Below, one piece after another: positions 33,085-45,361 of a DNA stretch of 64,000 nucleotides. The stretch is from contig OY282606.1 in the NCBI GenBank assembly GCA_958298945.1, positions 76,123,622 to 76,187,621 on the forward strand, read 5' to 3'. The translations under genes were made by a program, and so were the position numbers. Every line of letters starts with the position of its first letter. Position 1 is the first letter of the stretch. Origin of the DNA: Atherix ibis (taxonomy: Eukaryota > Arthropoda > Insecta > Diptera > Athericidae). Under the pieces are notes generated by a model that was given only the letters and a program-made list of their open reading frames with translations, ran no database searches and was not told the origin of the DNA.

Positions 33085-33109
33085 TAAGCTTATACACCTG
33101 GTACTTTAA

Positions 33110-36020
33110 TAAAATCTCAAAATTTTAATGAGGTATCTTTTTAAAAACTTTTAAGCTTTTCTAAAATAATTTTCTTTACTTTGAAATTGCTGAATAAAAA
33201 TTTTTCACCAAGAACTAAATCCATAATATAATACGAATGATGGTCTCTTCGACATTAAAGTAATGTCGAAGTTCTTCAAATAGTTTTTAAAGAAATATTC
33301 AAAATTCTCTCCGTTAAAGTAAAACTCCCATTTTTTAAAGTAAATTGAAAATCATAGAAAACTCTTTCGTCACACTCGTACTATGGTATAAAAAAAGAAC
33401 AAAAATTACGAAAATATAAACATTAAATTATTTAAGAAAAAAAAAACGCCTACATTTGTACAGAAAAAAACAGGATGAGTGAAGCTCTGGAAAAGACGAC
33501 TATTATTAGTAAATATGCATAGATGAAAGTTAACGTAAAGAATTTTAAATAGCACACGTCTGTGATGGCAAAAGAAAAATGCTTTCTCTCATCCTTTGTC
33601 ATAGAATCATCTTATTTGACAAGAGTCTGCCTTCATGTGTATTTTTGAAAAAAAGGACATTTTGTCAATGAAGCTGCTAAAATACTAGGACATCTTATTC
33701 TGCCCCTCTATTTTATTAATACCGCTGCACAATGTCCCATCGTAGCCAAAGAATATTTTTCATTATCAAAAAATTTATTTACAACTACAACTTTTATTAG
33801 AAGCGTAAAATTTAAACATGTGAGTACATTGTGGCGACAACTAAACTCGTGTAACTTTTCTAATTTAAATAAAAGTTGTTGAAAAGTTATACGCATCTAT
33901 TCTTGAAGAACACATAAACGAAAATATTTGTAAGTTCACGTTTGTAGTATGGATGTAAGACGTCTCTACAGTCGATACTTACTTGGCTGATTCTATGGCA
34001 ACCACGAAATTCGTTTCGGTCGGTGCCAGATAAAACTGACGATGCCCTTTTGTGAAAGCTCTAATGATGTCTCTGTCACATCTGAATTAGTCTAATTCTT
34101 GACTCTAAACAGCTATCATTATTTATGCATTTACATGCTATCGTCTAAAATAATCTACCTCGAAATTCTTTACAGCTGGGTTTTGTCTAATCAAAATACA
34201 AAAGCTTACAATACTGGCAGCATACAATAAAAATGAAATAAAATGTTATCCGTACTTTTTATTGGATTTTTGGTTGCCTTTTGCTATTCCCACTATTACT
34301 CTCTGGAACTAAATGTCATTTCCCTTTGAAAATATAGACTTTATCGAGACTATAATCCACATGAAATGGCATTTAAGCATTTAATGAAACGGAAAATGTT
34401 CTTTTTACCTCCATTGTTGTGGTCTATAAAAAGAAAATATTCCATTTTGTTTTCTGGTTAGAATTTTTTGTACGAGTATTTCAACAAATTAAATGAAAGA
34501 TTTAATTTAAGGATATGCAATTATTTAGTCAAGTAGTGAATTTAATAATATATAAGGGATTTATTAAAGTGGCTTTAATTAATTAACATTTTTTTTATTT
34601 TTCTTTCATTGTAAATAAAGTTTCTGGTGAATCCTCTATATCGAATGTCAAACTTCTATTGTAACAATAATAATACAAGTTTTTTAGACTTAACCGCATT
34701 GATTTTCTTTATCTAGAAAATATTTAATTTTCATAGAATGCTGGTACCTCTTACGACTTAACATATCTTTATAAAACCGGTTTTCTTTGCACAGTGGCCA
34801 TTTTGTTTTTAAACAATAATTAGGTATGGTCTGAAATAATGACCGCTAACTAAAGTAGTTTTGAAAGGAAGCATTTTGTTGATAACGCCTAAAATAGTGT
34901 ATGACACGGCTCACCACACGAAGAAGCATTACTCTGCAACTAAAGAGTGTTATCTATTTCGATTCTTGTCAATAATATCTCCACCATGTGCTTTATTTTC
35001 CTCAAATTTACTAAAATACGCATGCTTATCCGTTAGTAGCCACAATATAAGCTCTCACACAAGATCTTAATTCTATCCTATCATCCTTAACTTTTTTCCA
35101 GATTATGTACAAGTCAATATTTTCAATAGGCTTTCTTCGCATTAGTGCGTTTTTATTTACAACTCCAAACCGTTTTCATATTCTTACCAATAAAATATGG
35201 GTTGCTGTTTTTTTTTTAAATTTAAATAGTACATATCTACAACCACATACAATTTATAACAAGTAGATTTTTTAAATGAAAATACGAGGCTCCCAACATA
35301 TTTTCATGTCCTTGTGAAATATCGCGGTTTATAAGGGGAGCTGCACAGTTCACGGAAAAATGAAGCATTTAGATGACGATGAATAACGCTGTTTCGTATG
35401 TAAAGGAGACCGTTTATAATTTTTCAAAGGATTCGGGACTGTAAGGTTTAGTTTCGATGGGGTTCCGATAAAGTTCGGGTCCGTTAGTCCACCACTTACC
35501 TTTTGCTCCAGATCTTTTTACGTTGTTTACCACCACTTTGCACCTTTTGCTCTAAAGCTTGGGGGGGGGGGGGTGTTATTGTTCTAAAATATAGTGCTGA
35601 CTGTGAAAACATCTTTAGAATTCATAAGAATTGCTGTATCGTCGGCATATGATGCGGTTGGGATATCATTGGACAAAAAGCACACTTTTTCTTTTATTGA
35701 AATGGCTGTAACTTTCACATCTGTCATCCGATTTACATGAATTTAGGTTCCTTTGAAAGAAGATGAATGCACATTTTCAAAATATAGCGCTGCATGTTGT
35801 ATGATTTAAAAATAAGTTCGGTTATTTTTTGGGCACACTGTGTAATAAGTAATATAATGGATGCAAATGTTATAAGGGATTGGACATAGGAAACTTCTCT
35901 GATAGACATAGGTGCAGATAGAATGAATGTCAGAATACTGAAAATATCGGTCTTAATGGATTTTAGGATGTGAAAATTATGAGAGAGTAACACTCACTGT
36001 AGCTTTCAAAACCAGTATGC
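33110..36020. other. AT-rich stretch, no gene seen
   Basis: About 2.9 kb with no recognised coding sequence. A run of 13 G occurs at 35561-35573. Frames at 34861-35070 and 35733-35993 show nothing recognisable. Confidence 0.45.
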
Positions 36021-36029
36021 AAGGGTGGG

Positions 36030-36655
36030 CATAAATTCAGTTCAGCGTATGACTCTGTATGCATGTTTGAAGGTATGTAGAACCATTTCAACCGAGGCTA
36101 TGCAGGTTCTCATGGAAGAAATTCCATGGGACCTGGAGGTGCTGCGTAGAAGCATCCACTACAGCAGGGCATCCCGGATGCTGGTTGTTCGGTTATGAAT
36201 GAAGAGATTCAGGATCTTAGTCCACACCAGCGACGTGTACTGGTCCTAAATAGAATGTATGAAATTTGGCAACGTCTATGGAATGAGAATGTGCATGGCA
36301 GATGGACGCACATGTTCATTTCGGATGTGTGCTTTGCTTCTGCGTATGGATTTGAATTTGGTCTGTACCTTGGGTATTTGCTGACGGGACATGGTAGTAT
36401 GATAGGGTTGCTGTATGGGCGTGGTTAGCTGCGGAGGCTAGTGGCCTTGTGGGGTGGCGGAGGGGAGTGCCAAGCACCTTCTCATTGAGTGTGGCCTGTA
36501 CGAGGCTTTGCGTTACTTAGGTGCATGTAGAATAGTGGTGAATGATGAGGCTGTAGATGTGAGTGGTGTGTTAGGTATGAGAGAACGGTATGAATTCCTT
36601 AATAGATTTGTCGTGGCACTTTTTGAGAGGAGAGCGAAAATGGTGCCTGAATAAA
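36030..36655 (+). mobile_element. R1-like LINE, C-terminal coding end
   Basis: Across three frames the sequence reads TVSTEAMQVLMEEIPWDLEV, then RLWNENVHGRWTHMFI and YLGYLLTGHGSMIGLLYGRG, then HLLIECGLYEALR, ending at a TAA near 36654. The GRWTH plus LTGHG pair and the following cysteine tail are hallmarks of R1-clade retrotransposons. At least two frameshifts are present and everything 5' of about 36030 is missing. These elements typically use rDNA or other specific targets, but no rRNA sequence is seen here. Confidence 0.8.
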
Positions 36656-37110
36656 TGTGTGAATGATACGCAGGGTGTCTACAACCGGGTGAAAGATAAA
36701 GGTCGATTCCGGTTATACTTTCGGGTCTTGGCAAACCCGCGTACCTGAGCTGGCTTAGCGGTGCCTAGGGATTTACAAGATTCCTGACCGTAGCTTAATG
36801 AGCCGAGTTTAAACCGAAGTACTCTTAATACAAAAATTGGTACCACGGGAATCGGGGGCCCCATGGTGGAATAGACTGTGCCCGATTTAGATGGGGCGCC
36901 ATTTGGCAGCAACGTGGTGGCTGTAATTAATACCCATGTCACGGGTACGGTCTTCGGATCGCAGGTCAGCAAGTGGAGTAGTCAGCTTGTAACTGATTAC
37001 TAACTGTTAACTGCCGTAATGGTTGTGCGTTGATTGAGCCTAACTCAATTCCTATAGTCGAAGGCGACTCGTGGTTTAAGGTTTTTGACAACTAGGTCAC
37101 GTTAAATAAT
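36656..37110 (+). repeat. Dispersed repeat, R1-like LINE 3' UTR (copy 3)
   Basis: Directly follows the R1-like stop. From about 36722 it matches 21140-21560 and the inverted 25205-25665, ending with the shared CACGTTAAATA. This copy links the repeat to its parent element. Confidence 0.8.
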
Positions 37111-39830
37111 AACATATTGTATAACTGTAGCTTTCAAAGCAATCCAGCATCCCATACACGCTCAAAAATGTGCGAAATGTTGGATAGTGGAATAATCGGT
37201 TCTTAACTAAACTAATGCTGAGCAATCACACCCTAAGTTTCCATAATAGGATGAAGACGTTTAAGTATTAATTTTTTGAGGATTTTTAATAATATAGAAA
37301 GGTTGCTTATATCTCTATATGAGATAGGAGAGTTTTCGGGGTTTGTTGGGCCAAGCTGTCATTTTAATTATGGAAAACTTTTCCAGTGAAAAATAAAATG
37401 ATATGTGGAGAATACTATTATGAATATAAGTTATCGGGACGAGGATTTTTTTAGATGTTTGTTTCAGTATTTTCAAAGTTATCTGGTCATATCCTGAAGG
37501 TTAGATTATACCGTACGTCTAGTAGATAATTTTCTCTTGCCAATTGGTTCGCTGTCAAATCGTTTAACTCTAGGAAAAGTTCGCCGGGATATTACTCTGA
37601 ACGTGTAAATTTTTCCTGCAGATGTTCATTTAAACGACTACACTATGATTAGACTATTCGTCAAATACACAAACATTGTTCGCGGCGAGCCTGCACAATC
37701 CCATTCACCCGCAAATTTCGTGAGTGCCCGCGCATATATTACACTGTCTTGGACGCGCCAAAAATGGGAATTTCGACGTTTAGATCGTGTATTAGACGCA
37801 TGGTACAATCTAAGCTAATGGCTTTTTTTACCATATATTGATTCCTATTTACAAAAACAAAAATGTATTTGACTATTCACTTTGTTTTCAAAAAAATCAA
37901 ATAAAAGTACTTTATGAATAAGCACGTAAAGTAATCGACGTCTTAAGAGTACGGCATATAAACTTATGATTGTAATTTTAATGTGTTTTTTTTCTATTAT
38001 ATTGATTCTATCTTGAAATATTTATCCTTAATTCGCGGAAGTAAATGCCATTTGCTATGAGGCTTATTGGCACACTATACACTTGTATTTTTCACATATT
38101 TCGAACAAAAAAAAACTGCTATCATTTACAAAAAAAAAAGATGGTCCTCATAATTTACCAAAATAAGTACAAAATTTTATAAAATCTTCATGACAAGTCA
38201 AATTCAAGTTTAATAAATACTAAAATAAGTTCCAGAAAGAAATTATATGACAACAAATTCATTTTTTTTTTGGTTCGAATTACAAAAGTGTATCAAACCC
38301 CTCTTTTGTTATATAGTTTGTCGAACTCTTAACGTATTGTATCACAAAAAATAAAAGCGAAACTGTTTTCGTATCCTTCCATCTTTTATTATTTTTATCC
38401 ATCCTATCATCCCGTATGTATAAAATTAATCTGGGATTTACATTGCTTACAAATTAAAGCAATTGCAGGATTTATTATATACTGTGAAAAGCTTAGAGCG
38501 CAACTCATCAGAATTGTTTCGAGATCATGTTATTCAAGACATATTTTTCAACATTGACAATGGTTATAACTCTATACTTTTGTTACCATAAACCAGAAAT
38601 AAAGCTACACAAAGATCTTGGCTTAAGTATACAAAAGGATATAGTGCGTTTTCATAAAACACAATCCAATCCTTGCTTACTCGTAACTGTTTAACTGTTA
38701 CATATTCAACTTCCGGTACTCATCTTTCTTTCTTCTTCTCTCTCTATCTCTCTGTATTTCATAAAAAAGAAACAACAACAAAAAAAATGTACGGATAATG
38801 ATGGAATCGATTCTCACAATGCCGGAGACCACAAATTAAAAACAAATTCACTCCACCGCCGTTGTTCGTTTGGAGTACAGCAGATGTAAAATCCCACACA
38901 TATCTTGGTTTGTAGCTTAAGAAAGTGAAATATATCCAATTTGATTGCTAGGATATTTGCGGATAAAGTCTGTTCAGTATTCAATGGTGTCAGCATCCTT
39001 TTTTGTTGTTTTATTCTCCAACAATACAATAAGTTCGAAATAGATGATGTGCACGATATTGTCTATATAGACACAAGTAAACTTGAGCATACACAGAGTA
39101 CAGCAGTGCCGTGTTTTGTAAGTAAACGTGAGCAAAATGAACGCAATCGAGACAGAATATAGTATTTGTACTATAGGAATTTATATACACAACTCAAAAG
39201 GTAGATAAATATATCACATATTTATGGGAGCCCGACCTTTTTTTAATAGAGTTTTTTTTCCCCCAAACAATAGTCGATAGACATGGTTGTGAAGTTGTCG
39301 ATATGTTTCACCTGAAAGAATGAACACTCTTCGATGCTCTGTAAAGGATAGAAATATCCTATAAAAGATAGGAGTTATAAGAAAATAAAATGTAGACAAA
39401 CAACAAAAAAGAAAAAGAATTTTGCGCCGTTTCATAAAAAACGTGTGACTATGCAATATAAAGAATGTATTTGATAGAATTTCGAACTAAGGATGAATGT
39501 TTAAAGGATGTGTAGGATATTTATAACGCTACCTCGTCTAGCTTTAATGTTAAGAGCTCTAATTCGCTATCCACAGAAATTTCATTCAATATCCCCTGCA
39601 GTTCCTACAACATCATATCATAAGTATAAAGAGAAGAATATATTCATGACGATGTGCGGTTACAAACCGTAAGTTTTTCATTTACTCTACGATTGCAGTT
39701 ATTGTTTATATATTTTACTTATAAAAGATTAATTTCTTGAAAGAGTTAAATGTGTACCAAAATTATCTATAGGAAATTATGAGGGTTTGCAAATTTTCTG
39801 CATCAATGTTGTCTATTTGGAAATAGGTGT
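37110..39830. other. AT-rich stretch, no gene seen
   Basis: No recognised coding sequence. A slightly GC-richer patch at 37560-37800 has no frame of interest. Frames near 38814-39162 are unrecognised. Confidence 0.4.
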
Positions 39831-39833
39831 TTG

Positions 39834-39877
39834 AGGCGACTCTAGTTGAAGCTGGAAAGCTTCAACTAGAGTCGCCT
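39834..39877. repeat. Perfect 20-bp hairpin with a GGAA loop
   Basis: Arms 39834-39853 (AGGCGACTCTAGTTGAAGCT) and 39858-39877 are exact reverse complements, separated by only GGAA. No mobile element is recognised at this site. Confidence 0.95.
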
Positions 39878-39879
39878 TC

Positions 39880-41545
39880 AGCTCTTCGGTTACAATACTT
39901 TGGATGATATAGACTGTACCAATATGGTATCCATTTAAGTTATTTTTGGTCTCGAGAAATATGTAGGAGTGGCCTCAGATAAATTGGGAGGCAGAACAAC
40001 CATTTTTCTTCGACAAAAACTCGTTTGAGATGGCTACGTGACAAAGGATGTTGCCATTCTGAAACCTCCAACTTAGTGCAATGTTCGAACATCTGAGTCA
40101 AAAAACCCTTTTTTTGAGCCTTTGAAAGACTTTATTAAACAAAACTTAGTTACCAGTTTATCTTGGTTCCACTCACTCGAGATTTCTTCAGCCGAAGAGA
40201 TTTGCCTAACTGCTACTGCTTCCTTAAATATTTTGTTTCTGGATGCCACTCGAAAATCCATGATTTTTTTATAAGAAATGTTCCCTTTCGGCTCGTTATG
40301 ACTTTTAGTAAGTCAAAATCCCAAATTCACTAAGCTTGATACAAAATTTGATGGAACATCATTGCTATAAATTTAGCTGTTTAATTTTATGTAATGCACT
40401 ATAAAAACGCTTTACTGTGAAAAGGGAAGCCGGCAGTGTTATCAGATCACTCTCAGTGCTACCAGTCTAATTAATATTCTGCCATATATCGTATATTCCA
40501 AATAGAGTAAAGGTAATTTAATTAAGAAAAACTACTTTATGGAAAGTCTTATAAATATTTAATATTGGTCATAAAAAATTATTTTTATCCCGCCTGGATT
40601 TGAAATGTCCTAAGCATACTAAATCATTTTAGATATGGCATATTTGCTTACAAAAGATTATCTAATATCCTTTTTTCATGTGTAGACTACTACACTTTAA
40701 TTCAAAGGAAATTTGACATACTGCTTTCATCCGTATTTCATACTTTCTATATTCTGAACCTGGCAGTCCTGAAGGACATGTTATCTCACTACAATAAACA
40801 TTCTTTGGGGCTTTTAGAATAACCAAAGCTTTGTGTCTAGTTTAATACCTCCCCTCATGGAACTCTTTAATCCATTTCATCTACTTTCTCTTGCAGACCC
40901 TTTTTCATTATTTCAAATAAAATAATTTATTCCAGAAAGTCTTAAATGCATTTTGCCTCGTTGCCACTTATTCAGTTAACTTTTCATTTAACAAACTGGT
41001 TGTAAACGTGCTTTTATTTGCCAAAGGACATGGACATAATTTTGCTATTTCATATTACCGTTGGCATATGTCCTTCAAAATAGATACCTTCAAAAAGAAC
41101 ATAATTACTTTGAAACTATTTGAGAAGACTGTCAAGATTAAAATGTGAATGGATCTTGCTTCTTGTTCTTGAATTTTTACAGGATTACCAAACCAGAGCC
41201 ACATTTATTCGATTTTAAAATCCATTCTTTCGTTTGATCGTATTTTAGATTAAAATCAAGAAGTATTTTTTATTTTATAAAAAATTAGTGATTTCTATTA
41301 TAGGTTGTTTGGTGGGGGGAGGGAGGAATAGTATTATTAAAAAGCAGAATTCAATACACCAATTAGTCTGATAGATTTACCAAACGTGAGTCTTGCTAAC
41401 ACACTTCGCCATATTCGAGATAAGAACACTACAAAGAATATTTATCCAACTGCATGAGAATAGACGACTCCGCAGTTTGTTTAACGATGAGGTCATGGAG
41501 GGCTATCACGCACTTGAAGTTGTGGCCAAAGTCAAGCTCAAAAGG
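39880..41545. other. AT-rich stretch, no gene seen
   Basis: Nothing recognised. A GGTGGGGGGAGGGAGG tract lies near 41312. Confidence 0.4.
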
Positions 41546-41552
41546 AATCGAT

Positions 41553-41790
41553 ATTTAATCTGTAAATAATTTGCTCAGAAAGTTTAGAGTGGCATTATTT
41601 ATGGTCGCAGATGACGAAACAGATCCCGCCTTCGATGGTAAGACGATATTTATGTTGTGACCTACATGAAAATTAATAATTTTTCGATTGTGGCCTAAAT
41701 CTAGGACTACGTTGGCCTGGACATTTAATCCGATGGTTAGGAAATATTTTGCCCAGAAAGTCTGGAATGCCATTTTTTATCGTCCCAGAA
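41553..41790. repeat. Imperfect direct repeat, about 65 bp at a 170-178 bp period
   Basis: The block starting ATTTAATC at 41553, containing GCTCAGAAAGTTTAGAGTGGC, recurs at 41723 as GCCCAGAAAGTCTGGAATGCC with changes and a small insertion. The minus-strand frame across it (41555-41773) is unrecognised. Both copies may be relics of one element. Confidence 0.65.
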
Positions 41791-41949
41791 ACGCAACAAT
41801 TTCAATCGTTTCATATATAAATAATTATAATGACATTGTTGGTAATGCAGATATCTTGTACGGAAAGGTTAAGAAGGATTGGTTGCAGAATATTGTCTTA
41901 TGAGCCATATACGAAGTCTACTTTAATAAGTGACGAGCCAACACTTTAG

Positions 41950-42530
41950 GGATTTTCATCATCATCAACGGCGCAACAATCGGTAGACCGGTCTAGGCCA
42001 GTTGAATCAAATGACTCCAGACGTTTCAGCTTTACGCTGCGAACATCCAGTTTGATACTTCCAGTATATTTGTGGCATCCTGCATAACGCTATCACGCTA
42101 CCAAAGGCAAGGTCTACTGCGTTTTCTGGAACCATAAATAGAGCCACTCTCGATTTTCCGGGCAGGATCTTCCCCATCCATAAGGATTAAGTGTCCAACC
42201 CACCGCAGCCTATGAGTTTAATTTAATTCACAACCACGCAGTCGCGGTAATGATTAAGGATCTCCTCTTTAAATAGACTCCAAAATCGTCCATTCACGTG
42301 TAAGCGCCCAAAAAAAATTTCGAAGGATTCTCCTCTCGAACGCGGGCAAGAGTCCTCAATGATTTCTGCTGAGTTTCTGAAAAATAAATTAAGACTGGCA
42401 GAATTAGTGCCTTTCACATGGTCAGAATTTTCGACCGAAGTAATTTAGACTGACTGAATGCTCTGTCGGCTACCAGCAGCAGTGCGCTGATTTCTTACTA
42501 TCACGTTATTTTTGCCAAATAGGAAAATGA
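41950..42530 (-). mobile_element. RTE-like LINE fragment
   Basis: The plus strand is antisense to the LINE tail. Landmarks include CATCATCAACGGCGCAACAA, GATTTTCCGGGCAGGATCTT, CCCATCCATAAGGATTAAGT and CTCCTCTCGAACGCGGGCAA. The best-preserved of the three minus-strand tails (also 6570-7012 and 25690-26060). No intact frame. Confidence 0.65.
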
Positions 42531-42539
42531 TTTAACATT

Positions 42540-44030
42540 TTCGCTATTTTTAAAAGGCTGATAAATAGCGTTTTCCAAAAAAAATTCTAGCTCCCTAAAA
42601 GTCCCAATAAACCAAAGCCTATGCTATAACACCATTTTTCCTAGTTTAATATTTTACGATTATTTTCCTTTACTTCTTCTCTTTTTACTTTTACCATAAT
42701 TACTTCTCTTTTTATCTTTTACCATAAAGTCCAAACTAATATATACAAACAAAAAATAATTGTTTCGAAAATAATCATTTCGAAAATTAAAACAGAAAAA
42801 TATTATTCGTTATAACCAACAAAATGATGTGCAGTTGCTCTTAAACCGACATTTATCATATGAGCAAAATGTTGAGAATATAACCAAATTAACTCTGACA
42901 TCAAGTAGACAGAATATGTCAGATCTAAATTTTATATTAAAATTCTTCATATTATCTACCCTTAATATAGCAAAGCAATAAATTTTCCTGTTTTGGTTTT
43001 TTGCCTATGCTGTGATAATGAAATGGATTTGGAAGAATATTATTCGAAATATAATCCAAATAAAAATATCATTATTTCAATTGATTAAATTTTCAATGTA
43101 ATGAGTGTACGCGTTTACTATAAAAAGATAATCCTGTAAGAGATAGATTATAATGGAAGACGAAACGTTCATGTAATCGGATATTTCGGAAAAGAAAAAA
43201 AATCATATTAATAGGACAAAATTGTAAGACATAATTTGTATCCATAGACTCCCTACACGTACATAATATTTATTTTCAATTTAAGAGTATTCTCCTCTCG
43301 TAGATTCATTTTTATTTTTATCTGCTTATTAAATTATAATTCATTTCGTTTATCTAATAGAAAATTACTACAGTTTCTATACTATACTTGTTGTTACATA
43401 AATATAAGCAGTTGGTTTTAGTATTTTTCTTTTGTAAATAATTTATTCTCATATTTTTAATAAATAGTACTTTATTATTTTTGAAGGATAAGATCCTAGA
43501 ATTAACCGCTCTGTCACTGATATTTATGGTCTGATAATAGAAAATATTTTCGAGATTCTATATTAAAGATTTTCGAACTAACTCTATTGCGTTTAATATA
43601 ATATTAACAAGCATTATTAAGTTTACAGCACAGAGTGAAGTGGAATTTTTTAAGCAATTTTTTTATATAGAAAATATTTTAAAAAAATCCTAATTTAACA
43701 ATATCTGCGTCTAGTGCAAAGTGGTCTAGAATTCATTTTGTACAGATGCTCTTTAGTTTTGGCCTGATGGCCTGAGTTTCCATGACATATCTTTCACTTA
43801 TAAGTAAGAAGATATTTCTCGTCTTATGTTAGAATTTTAATAGTAAAGCATATACCAAAGTTATTTTATTTCTTTTCAAATGAAATTTATTTTTTCAACA
43901 CTCCGTTATTATCGTTTTAATTGTTTAACTCCGAAATCAACTTTTACGGGTAATTGCAAAATTTTTGTAAAGGCTGTGAAGAGTTGCCAAACAGATTAAT
44001 ATAAAAATTATATTATTTTATATAAAGCTG
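42540..44030. other. AT-rich stretch, no gene seen
   Basis: A short direct repeat (ACTTCTCTTTTTA(C/T)(T)TTTTACCATAA) occurs at about 42674-42726. Otherwise unremarkable. Confidence 0.45.
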
Positions 44031-44034
44031 TCTG

Positions 44035-45230
44035 GAGCTTATTAATTTTCTCCCAATTTTCAAAAAGGATGGAAGAAACTGCAGAACTATTGCCTCGAAA
44101 TCGTTTTTTAAGATCATCTCTCATATGTTCTCTAGAATTTAGGACTTTTGCAATGGAGACTAAATAATTGAAACTTCGACTTTTGAAAGGTACTCTGGAA
44201 ATATGTAGCCTACCATTGTCTAGAATAAATAAAAATTATGGTCAATAACCCTGTGTTTATTCAAAATATTTCTGTTATACTGGATAGCTGTTAGGTCTCT
44301 TCTTACTCAACCATCGCTCTGATGGGAGCAGCATTAAGATAATGATAGTTCTTCCTTCGACATATAATCCACTGACTCGTGCTGGAACCTCCTTCTTAGC
44401 TGGCGTGTTTTAAGTATATTATTATTCAAACCATTCTCTAAGTTTTTGATACATTCTTATGCTTCACCCATTAGAACAAACAGAAATCTCCATTTGGCCA
44501 TAGATGGTATATTCCTGCGAAAACTAGAGTCAATCTGACGATCCACCAGCTACAGGAAATATTCCTAGAACTTCTGGATGTACTCGGAAATTCAGTTTTC
44601 GTTAGGAATACGCATCAGTTTTCGTTAGGAATACGCAAAATGGAATTTTGTCAGCTAAAGCCGAGTTGTGGGCGAATAAAATGGCTAATAAGATCAACCT
44701 TCCAGTTAATAGCAGAATATCTATATTTACTGATAGTTTATCTTCCTTCGAAGCAATTCAGGAATCGTCAAATTATCCGGTGCTCAATATGATTTGTCGC
44801 AATCTATTAAACAATAGAAATGTCGAATTATATTGAGTTCCTGGTTATGTTGGCATTCTGGGTAATGAATTTGGTGACTGTTTAAAGGTGCGCTTCTCTA
44901 CCGTCCAGTCATCACTGTGATTCGAAACTTGACCTGCCTGCTAACCAAATAACATATAACATCTTTAGCCATTTGTAGACAAATAGACTGGTCAGAAAGT
45001 GAAAGATTTCTATCCACATATTGGTATAACACCGTAAAAACAGTCTACCCAACAACCATGCCGAAATTCTAAGCAAGAAAACATCTCAGAATTCGAATTA
45101 GGTATACCGCACTTACCCACAATTTCCTCTTCTGTAAACAACCTTGTCCATCATGCCATTCCTGTGGCGTTCAACCCACTATTCCCCCTTATTTTAAATG
45201 AATGCCACTTAACTGAAATTTTTTTTTGAA
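44035..45230 (+). mobile_element. LINE fragment with RNase H, decayed
   Basis: A degraded RT start near 44045 reads PIFKKDGRNCRTIASKSFF. Near 44640 the RNase H part is clear: GILSAKAELWANKMANKI and ISIFTDSLSSFEAIQESSN, then, after a stop in place of a tryptophan, VPGYVGILGNEFGD. Close to 45100 a RIRYTALTHNFLFCKQPCPSC stretch matches the usual RIGHTRLTH...C..C tail. Many stops and shifts. It ends about 130 bp before mariner D. Confidence 0.75.
44592..44637. repeat. 23-bp perfect tandem duplication inside the LINE
   Basis: TCAGTTTTCGTTAGGAATACGCA is present at 44592-44614 and again at 44615-44637 without a gap, just before the RNase H block. The duplication adds a frameshift. Confidence 0.9.
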
Positions 45231-45361
45231 TAGGACTCTTTCCATTGCGGAGCTTCTAGATAAAACAATTATTTTTTGAAGCCCTTTTTTATATTTATCT
45301 TAATTTTCTCCATAAAATTTAATAAATTCTGTCAAAGCTGGCAAATACCAACCCACACGTA

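Larger units (their letters stand above)
31877..33101 (+). mobile_element. Mariner C (mauritiana type), inactive
   Basis: The left end CGGTATATAAGCTT and the right end AAGCTTATACACCTGG are imperfect inverted repeats of the CCAGGTGTATAAGCTT kind. TA flanks both (31875-31876, 33102-33103). The enclosed transposase is in the plus direction. Just inside the right end is a 25-bp perfect hairpin (33027-33084). Confidence 0.85.

Noticed and set aside
35561..35573. Run of 13 G (and 10 G at 2425-2434)
   Set aside because: Homopolymers may be real or sequencing artefacts; no further G-runs are close enough to suggest a quadruplex.
36030..37110. R1 insertion in ribosomal DNA
   Set aside because: No 28S rRNA sequence flanks the R1-like end.
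39834..39877. miRNA precursor
   Set aside because: A perfect 20-bp stem with a 4-base loop is shorter and more perfect than animal pre-miRNAs; it fits a recent inverted duplication.
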